DNA from: Pseudomonas sp. MF4836
GTDB taxonomy: Bacteria > Pseudomonadota > Gammaproteobacteria > Pseudomonadales > Pseudomonadaceae
DNA length: 64,000 nt
Reading direction: 5' to 3'
Assembly: GCF_002018875.1 (NCBI RefSeq)
Contig: NZ_MVOL01000011.1
Coordinates: 124,001 to 188,000 of the forward strand
Made by a program: the position numbers and the translations under genes. The notes below the pieces were generated by a model. It did no database searches. It was not told where the DNA came from and was given only the letters and a program-made list of their open reading frames with translations. Positions 36,040-43,290 of the stretch are shown piece by piece; position 1 is the first letter of the stretch; the number at the start of each line of letters is the position of its first letter.

Positions 36040-37038
36040 ATGTCTAACCAAACCTCTACGCCCTTGCGGCGCGTCAGCATCCTGGCTATCGACCGGGTTT
36101 TCGCCTCTACCCTCATGCAAGCCAAAGACTTCTTCCACTTGGCCAGCCTGCGCTATGGCAAACAGCTTGGCCAAGGCCTGACCCCGGCGTTCGAAACCCG
36201 CCTGGTCAGCCCCGATGGCAAGCCGGTATGCAGTTTCAGCGATGTGATCATGCCGGTGGACGGCGGCCTGGAAGATACCGATGTGATCATCCTCCCGGCC
36301 TTCTGGGATGATTTCGAATCCCTGTGCCAACGCTACCCACAAATCCTGCCCTGGCTGCGCCAGCAGCACGCCCGCGGCGCCGTACTCTGCGGCGAAGCCA
36401 CCGGAGTGTTCTGGCTGGCCGAGGCCGGCCTGCTCGATGGCAAGGAGGCCACCACCTACTGGCGCTTCTTCAATGCCTTCAGCGAACGCTTCCCCAAGGT
36501 CCAGCTCAATCAGGACAAGCACCTGACCGACGCCGACAACTTGTACTGCGCCGGCGGCACCACCTCAGCCTGCGACTTGTACATCTACCTGATCGAGCGC
36601 TTCTGCGGCGCCAACGTGGCCCAGGCCGTGGCGCGCGACATTCTGTATGAGGTGCAGCGCAACTATGCCCCGGGGCGCATCGGCTTCGGCGGCCAGAAAC
36701 TGCATCAGGACGTGATCATCCTGCAGATTCAGCACTGGCTCGAGGAACACTTCGCCGACAAATTCCGATTCGAAGACGTGGCACGGGAACACGGCATGAG
36801 CATCCGCAACTTCATGCGCCGCTTCCAGACCGCCACCGGCGACAAGCCCCTGCATTACCTGCAACGGCTGCGCATCGAAACCGCCAAGGGCTTGCTCTCT
36901 GGCACCCGCAAAAGCATCAAGACCATCAGTTACGAGGTGGGCTACGACGATGCGAGCTTCTTTGCCCGCCTGTTCCGCCAGCACACCGAACTGTCGCCCA
37001 ACCAGTACCGACAGCAGTTCCAGCAACAAGCCGCATAA
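36040..37038 (+). CDS. GlxA-family AraC transcriptional regulator
   Basis: The product is 332 residues. The N-terminal DJ-1/PfpI-like (class I glutamine amidotransferase fold) sensor spans about 10-190, with the elbow region GAVLCGEATGVFWLAEAGLL. The C-terminal AraC-type double helix-turn-helix spans about 225-325 (FEDVAREHGMSIRNFMRRF, then ISYEVGYDDASFFARLFRQ). Relatives regulate amino acid, betaine or carnitine catabolism. The divergent acyl-CoA dehydrogenase is a reasonable target. The 145-bp gap contains the direct repeat GGACACTGGACAC at about 35959. Confidence 0.88.
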   Translation: MSNQTSTPLRRVSILAIDRVFASTLMQAKDFFHLASLRYGKQLGQGLTPAFETRLVSPDGKPVCSFSDVIMPVDGGLEDTDVIILPAFWDDFESLCQRYPQILPWLRQQHARGAVLCGEATGVFWLAEAGLLDGKEATTYWRFFNAFSERFPKVQLNQDKHLTDADNLYCAGGTTSACDLYIYLIERFCGANVAQAVARDILYEVQRNYAPGRIGFGGQKLHQDVIILQIQHWLEEHFADKFRFEDVAREHGMSIRNFMRRFQTATGDKPLHYLQRLRIETAKGLLSGTRKSIKTISYEVGYDDASFFARLFRQHTELSPNQYRQQFQQQAA

Positions 37039-37043
37039 ATGAA

Positions 37044-37072
37044 AAAGGGCCTGCAATGTGCAGGCCCTTCTT
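37044..37072. terminator. bidirectional terminator between the GlxA-type regulator and zapE
   Basis: AAAGGGCCTGCA / TGCAGGCCCTT with a 3-nt loop. The two flanking genes converge here. Confidence 0.85.
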
Positions 37073-37087
37073 GTATGCGGCAGCAAC

Positions 37088-38182
37088 CTAGGGTTTGTGC
37101 GCCCGCGAGAGGAACTCGTGGGACTGCATCTCCAGCAGCCGGCTCAGGGTGCGCTGGAACTCGAAGTTCAGGCGCCCGCCGGTGTACAGGTCCTTGAGCT
37201 CGACCTCGGCCGAGATGATCAGCTTGACGTTGCGGTCGTAGAATTCGTCGACCATGTTGATAAAGCGCCGGGCAATATCGTCAGTGGTCACACTCATCTG
37301 CTCGACGCCGCTGAGCAGCACCGCGTGGAAAATCTTGCCCAGCTCAATGTAATCGTTCTGGCTACGCGGGCCGTCGCACAACTCGCGGAAATCAAACCAG
37401 GCCACGTCATCACAGGTGCGCAAGGCACGGATTTCGCGGTTCTCGATTATCAGCACGTCGTTTTCCACCGCCTGGGTGCATTCCGGCGTGAGGGCGCGGA
37501 AGCTCTTGCGCAGGCTTTCCTGAGCCACTTCGTCCAGCGGGAAGTGGAACAGCTCGGCTTGTTCGAGGTGCCGCAGGCGATAGTCGACGCCACTGTCGAC
37601 GTTGACGATCTCGGTGTTCTGCTTGATCAAGGCGATGGCTGGCAGGAAGCGCGCACGCTGCAGGCCGTCCTTGTACAAACCGTCGGGCACGATGTTCGAG
37701 GTTGCAACCAGGGTCACGCCGTTGCGGAACAGCTCTTCCATCAGGGTGCCGAGGATCATGGCATCGGTGATGTCGGAGACGAAGAATTCATCGAAGCAGA
37801 TCACCCGCGACTCATCGGAAAAACGCTTGGCGATGATGGTCAGCGGGTTCTTTTCGCCGCCCAGGGTCTTCATCTCTTCGTGCACACGCTTCATGAAACG
37901 GTGAAAGTGCGTGCGGGTTTTTTCCTTGAACGGCAAGGCTTCGAAAAAGGTGTCGACCAGATAGGTCTTGCCGCGGCCGACGCCGCCCCAGAAATACAGA
38001 CCCTTGACCGGCGTCTGATCCTTCTTGCCAAACAGTTTGCCCAACAGCCCCGGCTTGTTTTGCGAAGCCGCGACCAGATCGTCGTACAGGCGCTGCAAAT
38101 GGCGTACGGCAGTTTCCTGCGCCGCGTCGTGGAAGAAGTCAGGGCGTTTCAGATCAGCTTGATATCGTTCTAGGGGCGTCAT
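37088..38182 (-). CDS. zapE: cell division AFG1-type ATPase ZapE
   Basis: The product is 364 residues. Walker A GGVGRGKTYLVDTFF, Walker B VICFDEFFVSD, and the AFG1 C-terminal segment FINMVDEFYDRNVKLIISAEV. ZapE is an ATPase that acts on Z-rings under low oxygen or heat in E. coli. It is separated from trpS by a terminator, so it probably has its own promoter. Confidence 0.95.
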   Translation of the reverse strand: MTPLERYQADLKRPDFFHDAAQETAVRHLQRLYDDLVAASQNKPGLLGKLFGKKDQTPVKGLYFWGGVGRGKTYLVDTFFEALPFKEKTRTHFHRFMKRVHEEMKTLGGEKNPLTIIAKRFSDESRVICFDEFFVSDITDAMILGTLMEELFRNGVTLVATSNIVPDGLYKDGLQRARFLPAIALIKQNTEIVNVDSGVDYRLRHLEQAELFHFPLDEVAQESLRKSFRALTPECTQAVENDVLIIENREIRALRTCDDVAWFDFRELCDGPRSQNDYIELGKIFHAVLLSGVEQMSVTTDDIARRFINMVDEFYDRNVKLIISAEVELKDLYTGGRLNFEFQRTLSRLLEMQSHEFLSRAHKP

Positions 38183-38202
38183 AATTCGTTAGCAAGGCAA
38201 CA

Positions 38203-38232
38203 AAAACGGGCCGTCACTGTAGCGACGGCCCT
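38203..38232 (-). terminator. rho-independent terminator after trpS
   Basis: On the minus strand GGGCCGTC / GACGGCCC with an 8-nt loop, followed by GTTTTTGTT. Confidence 0.88.
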
Positions 38233-38270
38233 GGGGAATGGCAATCAGCCCTTGGTCGGGAAGATTCCGA

Positions 38271-39626
38271 TTAGTCCTGCACGGGGGTCAGAGCAATCCG
38301 CAGTTCCGCGATGGCCGCATCACGCGCGCCCACATCGGCAAAAGCCGGGCTGTCGGCGACATGTTCGTCGCCCAGCCACAGGCTGAAGCTCAGCGCGTCG
38401 CTGCGCACATCCAATGCCTGGCCCGACTGCAGCTGCTTGGTCGCAGCGCCTGCGGCCTTGCCATCGGCAAAGTTGCGCGACAGCAGCAACTGCTCACCGT
38501 CCGCCGCCAGCAGGCGGAAGCGGAAGCTACCGTCGTCTTCACGGAAGCTGACGAATCTCGCGGCCTTGGCGGCTTTTTTCTTACCGGTTGCAGCGACTTG
38601 TACCTGGTTTACAAAGGAACGCAGGCCGACGGCTTCACGCAACTCGTTCAGGAACGGCGTGGCCACGGCGCGGGCTTTCCTGGCGCCGATTTGCAGGATG
38701 TCTTCCAGGTCCGACGGGCGCTCGATCAACTGGTGATAGCGCTCGCGAGCCTCACCCAGCTCGCCGTCCAGCAATTGGAACAGACGGTTCTTGGCTTCAC
38801 CCCAACCCAGGCCCTGCAGCAGTTCGCCACGGAATTCGTCCGCCTGTGCGGGCGTGGCGAAGGCCTGGAACAACGTGAACAGGTGCGAGTTGTCCGGATC
38901 CTTGGCTTCGCCCGGGGCGCGGGAGTCGGTGACGATGCGCGAGATGGCGTCCTTCATGTCCTTGGCGCTGGTGAACAACGGGATGGTGTTGTCATAGCTC
39001 TTGGACATCTTGCGACCGTCGAGGCCGGGCAAGGTGGCGACACTTTCTTCAATCAGCGCCTCGGGCATGGTGAAGAATTCTTTGCCCTGTCCGAACAGAT
39101 GGTTGAAGCGCTGGCCGATGTCGCGGGCCATTTCCACGTGCTGAATCTGATCGCGACCCACCGGCACTTTGTGCGCATTGAACATCAGGATGTCCGCCGC
39201 CATCAGCACTGGGTAGCTGTAGAGGCCCATGGTGATACCGGCATCCGGGTCTTCACCGGACTCGACATTCTTGTCCACCGACGCCTTGTAGGCATGCGCA
39301 CGGTTGAGCAGGCCCTTGGCCGCAACGCAGGTCAGCAGCCAGGTCAGCTCGGGGATTTCCGGGATGTCCGACTGGCGATAAAAAGTCACGCGCTCCACAT
39401 CCAGGCCACCGGCCAGCCAGGTCGCGGCGATTTCCAGGCGCGAGCGCTGGATGCGCAGCGGGTCATCGCACTTGATCAGGGCGTGGTAGTCGGCCAGGAA
39501 GTAGAACGAATCGGCATTGCTGTCGCGGCTGGCAAGGATCGCCGGACGGATGGCACCTGCGTAGTTGCCCAGGTGCGGCGTGCCGGTGGTGGTGATGCCG
39601 GTAAGGATGCGCGTACGAGTAGTCAT
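38271..39626 (-). CDS. trpS: tryptophanyl-tRNA synthetase, long form with C-terminal extension
   Basis: The product is 451 residues. It is a class I synthetase with a HIGH-like motif in [11 protein letters not shown] and KMSKS in [10 protein letters not shown]. The catalytic part ends at about residue 335. A further segment of over 110 residues follows, with a [13 protein letters not shown] start and a compact beta-rich C-terminus, which the 330-residue E. coli enzyme lacks. Pseudomonads are known to carry this longer form. A downstream terminator isolates it from zapE; upstream it follows the hydrolase? No: it precedes it, with the hydrolase 24 bp downstream coordinate-wise but transcribed first. 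Confidence 0.93.
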   Translation of the reverse strand: MTTRTRILTGITTTGTPHLGNYAGAIRPAILASRDSNADSFYFLADYHALIKCDDPLRIQRSRLEIAATWLAGGLDVERVTFYRQSDIPEIPELTWLLTCVAAKGLLNRAHAYKASVDKNVESGEDPDAGITMGLYSYPVLMAADILMFNAHKVPVGRDQIQHVEMARDIGQRFNHLFGQGKEFFTMPEALIEESVATLPGLDGRKMSKSYDNTIPLFTSAKDMKDAISRIVTDSRAPGEAKDPDNSHLFTLFQAFATPAQADEFRGELLQGLGWGEAKNRLFQLLDGELGEARERYHQLIERPSDLEDILQIGARKARAVATPFLNELREAVGLRSFVNQVQVAATGKKKAAKAARFVSFREDDGSFRFRLLAADGEQLLLSRNFADGKAAGAATKQLQSGQALDVRSDALSFSLWLGDEHVADSPAFADVGARDAAIAELRIALTPVQD

Positions 39627-39650
39627 GGGTAATCGCTTATCAGACAGCTA

Positions 39651-40280
39651 TCAATTCGAGAGACGCGGCAGCACCAGATCTTTCAGATCGGTGAGCTTGC
39701 CATGAAAAAAGTGTCCGCATTCTGCCACTTTCAGCAGCTCATGGGGGCGCTTGAGCGCGGCGGACCAGTCATAGACGGTTTGCGGGTCGATGACTTCGTC
39801 GGTTTCCGGCTGGATAAGGGTCAGTGGGCAGCCTTGGGGCAACTGGTCGGCATCGCTCAGGCGCATAACCGCAGCGGCCACCATGAACAGGTGCTTGAGC
39901 TGCTCACCACCGGCTTCCAGGCGGCCGCCGAGGCTGGCCGCGACAAAACCGCCGAAGGAGAAGCCGAGCAGCGTCATCGGCAGCTCGGGGTGCTTGGCCC
40001 GCAACCACCGGGCTGCGGCCTGGGCGTCGTCAACTTCACCAGTGCCCATGTCATGGGTGCCTGCGCTTGCACCCACTCCCCGATAGTTGAAACGCAAGGT
40101 AATCAACCCGGCATCGCGTGCGGTGCGCTGTAACGTCGACACCACCTTATTGAGCATGGTGCCGCCCTGTACCGGGTTGGGGTGACAGATCAGCGCCACG
40201 CCACGGGCATCGGGCACATCCAGATACAGGGCTTCCAGTTGGCCGACAGGGCCATCAATCACTACAGGGGTTTCACGCAT
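39651..40280 (-). CDS. alpha/beta hydrolase
   Basis: The product is 209 residues. Nucleophile elbow GFSFGGFVAAS (Ser) and early HPNPVQGGTMLNKVV motif place it in the small dienelactone-hydrolase-like or YfhR-type group of serine hydrolases. The terminal CGHFFHGKL gives the catalytic His. Its substrate is unknown. It is transcribed just before trpS with 24 bp between them, so they probably form an operon. ATG 40280 was chosen; TTG 40286, eight bases after GGAG, is an alternative. Confidence 0.85.
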   Translation of the reverse strand: MRETPVVIDGPVGQLEALYLDVPDARGVALICHPNPVQGGTMLNKVVSTLQRTARDAGLITLRFNYRGVGASAGTHDMGTGEVDDAQAAARWLRAKHPELPMTLLGFSFGGFVAASLGGRLEAGGEQLKHLFMVAAAVMRLSDADQLPQGCPLTLIQPETDEVIDPQTVYDWSAALKRPHELLKVAECGHFFHGKLTDLKDLVLPRLSN

Positions 40281-40424
40281 TAGCAAGGAAGGAACTCCGT
40301 GACCTCGAAGGGGGTCGACTCGTCTAGCAAATTGTCTGTGCCAATCTATTGCGAGTGAATCGCGGTATACAGCGCAGGTTCGAGCCGTTAACGTAAAGCA
40401 AAGCCGTTTATAGAGGAAGGACTC

Positions 40425-40859
40425 GTGGAACACTCGCTCTTAGTTTGGTTGTTGCCGACTCTTGCCCTGGTTGCCGGTGTCGCCATTGGATTTCTGGTCG
40501 CTCGCCTGCTGCCGAATGCCGCGCCTAACCGCACGCAACGTCAGCTGGATGATATTCAGGAACGTTTTGACAATTATCAGAACGAAGTGGTCACCCACTT
40601 CAACAGCACCGCAACACTGGTGAAAAAGCTCACTCAGAGCTATCAGGAAGTGCAAGACCATCTCGCCGAGGGTGCCAACCGCCTGGCCCTGGACGAACTG
40701 ACTCGCCAACGCCTGCTGGCCGCCCTGCACTCCGACTCGGTACAGGCTCCACGGGAGCGCCTGACACCTCCGCGCGACCAGGAACCACCGCGCGACTACG
40801 CCCCAAAAACACCCAATGCCCCCGGCATGCTCGATGAGCATTACGGTCTGAGAAAGTAA
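40425..40859 (+). CDS. zapG: cell envelope/division protein ZapG (YhcB, DUF1043)
   Basis: The product is 144 residues. GTG start at 40425 with GGAAGG upstream. There is one N-terminal membrane helix (LVWLLPTLALVAGVAIGFLVARLL), then a coiled coil beginning QRQLDDIQERFDNYQNEVVTHF, then a Pro-rich tail. YhcB/ZapG links envelope synthesis and division in E. coli. Nearby zapE is a second division-associated gene. Confidence 0.9.
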   Translation: MEHSLLVWLLPTLALVAGVAIGFLVARLLPNAAPNRTQRQLDDIQERFDNYQNEVVTHFNSTATLVKKLTQSYQEVQDHLAEGANRLALDELTRQRLLAALHSDSVQAPRERLTPPRDQEPPRDYAPKTPNAPGMLDEHYGLRK

Positions 40860-40871
40860 GACTCGGACACT

Positions 40872-40914
40872 AAAAAGCCCGCCCGCTCCTCAATGGAACG
40901 GGCGGGCTTTTTTT
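40872..40914. terminator. bidirectional terminator between zapG and the OmpA lipoprotein
   Basis: AAAAAGCCCGCCCG / CGGGCGGGCTTTTTTT, with A and T tracts on both sides of a GC-rich stem. Confidence 0.9.
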
Positions 40915-40941
40915 ATGCCTCGCCGGTACTCAAACGCGCAC

Positions 40942-41670
40942 TCAGTACTGCTGGTATTGCTGCCCTTGCTGGCCCGGCTGCTGATACTGCTGGCCAGGAA
41001 TCGCCTTGAGGTTGACCTCGACTCGACGGTTCTGCGCGCGACCGTTGACATCGGCGTTGCTGGCAATCGGGTTGTCGGGGCCGGCACCGCGCGCCGACAG
41101 GTTGGCACCGCTGACACCTTGCGAGGTCAGGTAGGTCGCTACGCTCTGTGCACGACGCTGAGACAGATCCATGTTGTGCTGACGGCTGCCGGTGCTGTCG
41201 GTGTAGCCGACAATCTCGATCTGATTCTGGTTGAACTCACGCAGCGAGTTGGCCAGGTTGTTCAGCGGCTGATAGAAGCTGGGGGCGATGTTCGCCGAAT
41301 CGGTGGCGAAGGTAATGTTGCCCGGCATGATCAGCTTGATCTGATCACCCTGGCGCTGCACTTCAACCCCCGTATTGGCCATGCTGGCGCGCAGTTTCTT
41401 TTCCTGCTGGTCGGCGTAGTAGCCATAACCGGCGGCGGAAGCCCCCACTACAGCGGCACCAATCAGCGCGCCCTTGCCACGGTTATTGTGATCGATGGCG
41501 GCACCGGCCAAGGCGCCGGCCAAGGCACCGAGACCGCCGTATTTCGCAGTCTTGCTCATGCCCGTGGAACCGTCGGCCTGCCCCTGGTTGTCATACGGAT
41601 TAGGCGAAGCACAGCCAGACAACAAGGCCACAGCGGTAGCGGCAATAATTAAACGACGCGAGGTGAACAT
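40942..41670 (-). CDS. OmpA-family lipoprotein with glycine zipper and Gln/Tyr-rich tail
   Basis: The product is 242 residues. Lipobox LLSGC (Cys about 20), a glycine-zipper membrane-associated segment at about 45-85 (GGLGALAGALAGAAID, ALIGAAVVGASAAGYGYYA), then an OmpA/MotB peptidoglycan-binding domain with YTDSTGSRQHNMDLSQRRAQSV and NRRVEVNL. This is the YiaD-like architecture, anchoring the outer membrane to the wall. The last 16 residues are an unusual repeat of Gln, Tyr, Pro and Gly. Confidence 0.92.
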   Translation of the reverse strand: MFTSRRLIIAATAVALLSGCASPNPYDNQGQADGSTGMSKTAKYGGLGALAGALAGAAIDHNNRGKGALIGAAVVGASAAGYGYYADQQEKKLRASMANTGVEVQRQGDQIKLIMPGNITFATDSANIAPSFYQPLNNLANSLREFNQNQIEIVGYTDSTGSRQHNMDLSQRRAQSVATYLTSQGVSGANLSARGAGPDNPIASNADVNGRAQNRRVEVNLKAIPGQQYQQPGQQGQQYQQY

Positions 41671-41781
41671 GGAAAGCTCCTACTTTTTGCATTCTGTGGT
41701 GCAGCGGACGTTGGCAATGGACCTTTGCTGGCGTTGGAACGCGACAAATGGCAAAAATTCCATCAACACCCCTGCAAAACA

Positions 41782-42426
41782 TCAGGCCCGAACAAAGGGA
41801 TTTTCACGCATCTCATCGCCCAGGCGGGTGTCTGGACCATGCCCGGTCACCACCGTCGCCTCTTCATCGAGGGTGTACAGGCGCTGCTTGATCGAACGCA
41901 CGATGGTGGCCTGATCGCCGCCCCATAAGTCCGTACGCCCGACCCCACGCTTGAACAGGGTGTCACCGGCAATCAACAGCTTAGCCTCAGAAAACCAAAA
42001 GCTCATGGAACCTGGCGTATGCCCCGGCGTGTGCAGCGCAACGCCACAGCCACAGGCCAGCTCCTCATCATCGGCCAGCCAGCGATCCGGCGCCGGCACG
42101 GGCGTGTAAGGCACGCCAAACATGCTGCATTGCATCTCCAGGTTGTCCCAGAGGAACTGGTCCTCCTTGTGGAGATGCAGGGTCGCGCCGGTCTTTTCCT
42201 TCAACTGCCCCGAGGCCAGGAAATGATCCAGGTGAGCATGGGTATGGATGATGCTCACCACCTTGAGACCCAAGGCATCGAGCCGCGCCAGGATCAGCTC
42301 ATGATTGCCGCCCGGATCGACGACGATCGCTTTTTTCGTGATCGGATCGCCGATGATCGTGCAGTTGCACTGCAACGGGCCGACAGGGAAGGTTTCGCGG
42401 ATTAGGGTGGTTTGAGCGGGAGTCAT
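41782..42426 (-). CDS. metallo-beta-lactamase-fold hydrolase (YcbL/glyoxalase II-like)
   Basis: The product is 214 residues. The metal-binding HTHAHLDH motif is complete, followed by HTPGHTPGS, the Asp in IAGDTLFKRGVGRTDL and the final His in VTGHGPDT. This is the compact YcbL-type glyoxalase II group, which hydrolyses S-D-lactoylglutathione or related thioesters. ATG 42426 (MTPAQTTLIR) was chosen over an upstream frame start at 42465. Confidence 0.9.
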   Translation of the reverse strand: MTPAQTTLIRETFPVGPLQCNCTIIGDPITKKAIVVDPGGNHELILARLDALGLKVVSIIHTHAHLDHFLASGQLKEKTGATLHLHKEDQFLWDNLEMQCSMFGVPYTPVPAPDRWLADDEELACGCGVALHTPGHTPGSMSFWFSEAKLLIAGDTLFKRGVGRTDLWGGDQATIVRSIKQRLYTLDEEATVVTGHGPDTRLGDEMRENPFVRA

Positions 42427-42542
42427 GAGCAGTTCCAGGCAAACAGTGATGGCATATTTTGGCACAGCTCGCGCCCATCACTCTAAAGCGCGAGCCTGGG
42501 CACCTCGGTGGCGTACTCGACGTGACGGCGGTTCCCTCGCAG

Positions 42543-43043
42543 TCAAAAATCCAACTGCAACGTCCCCCTCCCCTCAAGCGTCAACAGGAGCTGCTTGGCC
42601 TCGAGCCCTCCAGCAAAGCCGGTCAGGCTGCCGGAGGCGCCTATCACTCGGTGGCAAGGGGCGACGATCGAGATCGGGTTCCTGCCATTGGCGGCGCCTA
42701 CAGCGCGAACCGCCTTGGGGCTGCCGACTTGGGTGGCGATTTGGCTGTAACTGCGGGTTTCACCGAAAGGGATGGTCAGCAGGGCTTGCCAGACCTTGCA
42801 TTGGAAGGGGGTGCCGGCAAAGTCCAGGTCCAGTTCGAACTGCTCACGGTTGCCCGCGAAGTATTCGTTGAGTTGACGCTCCGTTTCCAATAACACCGGC
42901 TCGTCGCGGATTTCCTGCAACGGACCCAGGCGCACGCGGTTGAGTTTTTCGTTCTCCCACAGGATGGCGCAGAGCTTTGAGGCCCGGGCGATGAGGGTCA
43001 ACTGGCCGACGGGCGAGCTCATTCTGGTGTAGACATACGACAT
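42543..43043 (-). CDS. ogt: methylated-DNA--protein-cysteine methyltransferase
   Basis: The product is 166 residues. The alkyl-acceptor Cys lies in the motif IVAPCHRVIGASG. The wing FQCKVWQALLTIPFGETRSYSQIA and the Asn hinge VGAANGRNPI are typical. It repairs O6-alkylguanine directly and is used once. There is no Ada N-terminal domain, so it is the constitutive Ogt type. Confidence 0.95.
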   Translation of the reverse strand: MSYVYTRMSSPVGQLTLIARASKLCAILWENEKLNRVRLGPLQEIRDEPVLLETERQLNEYFAGNREQFELDLDFAGTPFQCKVWQALLTIPFGETRSYSQIATQVGSPKAVRAVGAANGRNPISIVAPCHRVIGASGSLTGFAGGLEAKQLLLTLEGRGTLQLDF

Positions 43044-43126
43044 GGGTGCCTCCTTGATCCATTCGGGCAGATCGGTGGGGGCCGATCTTCGCCTTTGTAA
43101 CGGTACGCAGCCACTTTAATTGCCGG

Positions 43127-43160
43127 TTCAATCGCAAGAACTACGTTTCTTGCGATTGAA
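43127..43160. repeat. perfect 14-bp inverted repeat upstream of ogt
   Basis: TTCAATCGCAAGAA (43127-43140), loop CTACGT, TTCTTGCGATTGAA (43147-43160). There is no T tract on either side, so it is a poor terminator; it could be an operator or an RNA hairpin. Confidence 0.8.
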
Positions 43161-43286
43161 TTTCTGACTGACACCGCGCACTTTCAGGGCGCCGGCAATC
43201 AGGCTCCCCCAGCGCTGGCGAGAGGTCGATTGCCGTTTCGGTTGCCGCTTCAGGTAACGAGAGGGCGTAGCAGGGGCAGCAATCAA
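43128..43286 (-). CDS. possible small basic ORF, unrecognised
   Basis: A 52-codon frame from TTG 43286 to TGA at 43128 encodes a very basic peptide (about one third Arg, Lys or Gln) containing RYLKRQPKRQS and FNRKKRSSCD. It fills the gap between the LuxR regulator stop and the inverted repeat, and the repeat forms its last codons. There is no good ribosome binding site. It could be a real short protein, a decayed gene end, or chance. Confidence 0.25.
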   Translation of the reverse strand: MIAAPATPSRYLKRQPKRQSTSRQRWGSLIAGALKVRGVSQKFNRKKRSSCD

Positions 43287-43290
43287 GGCT

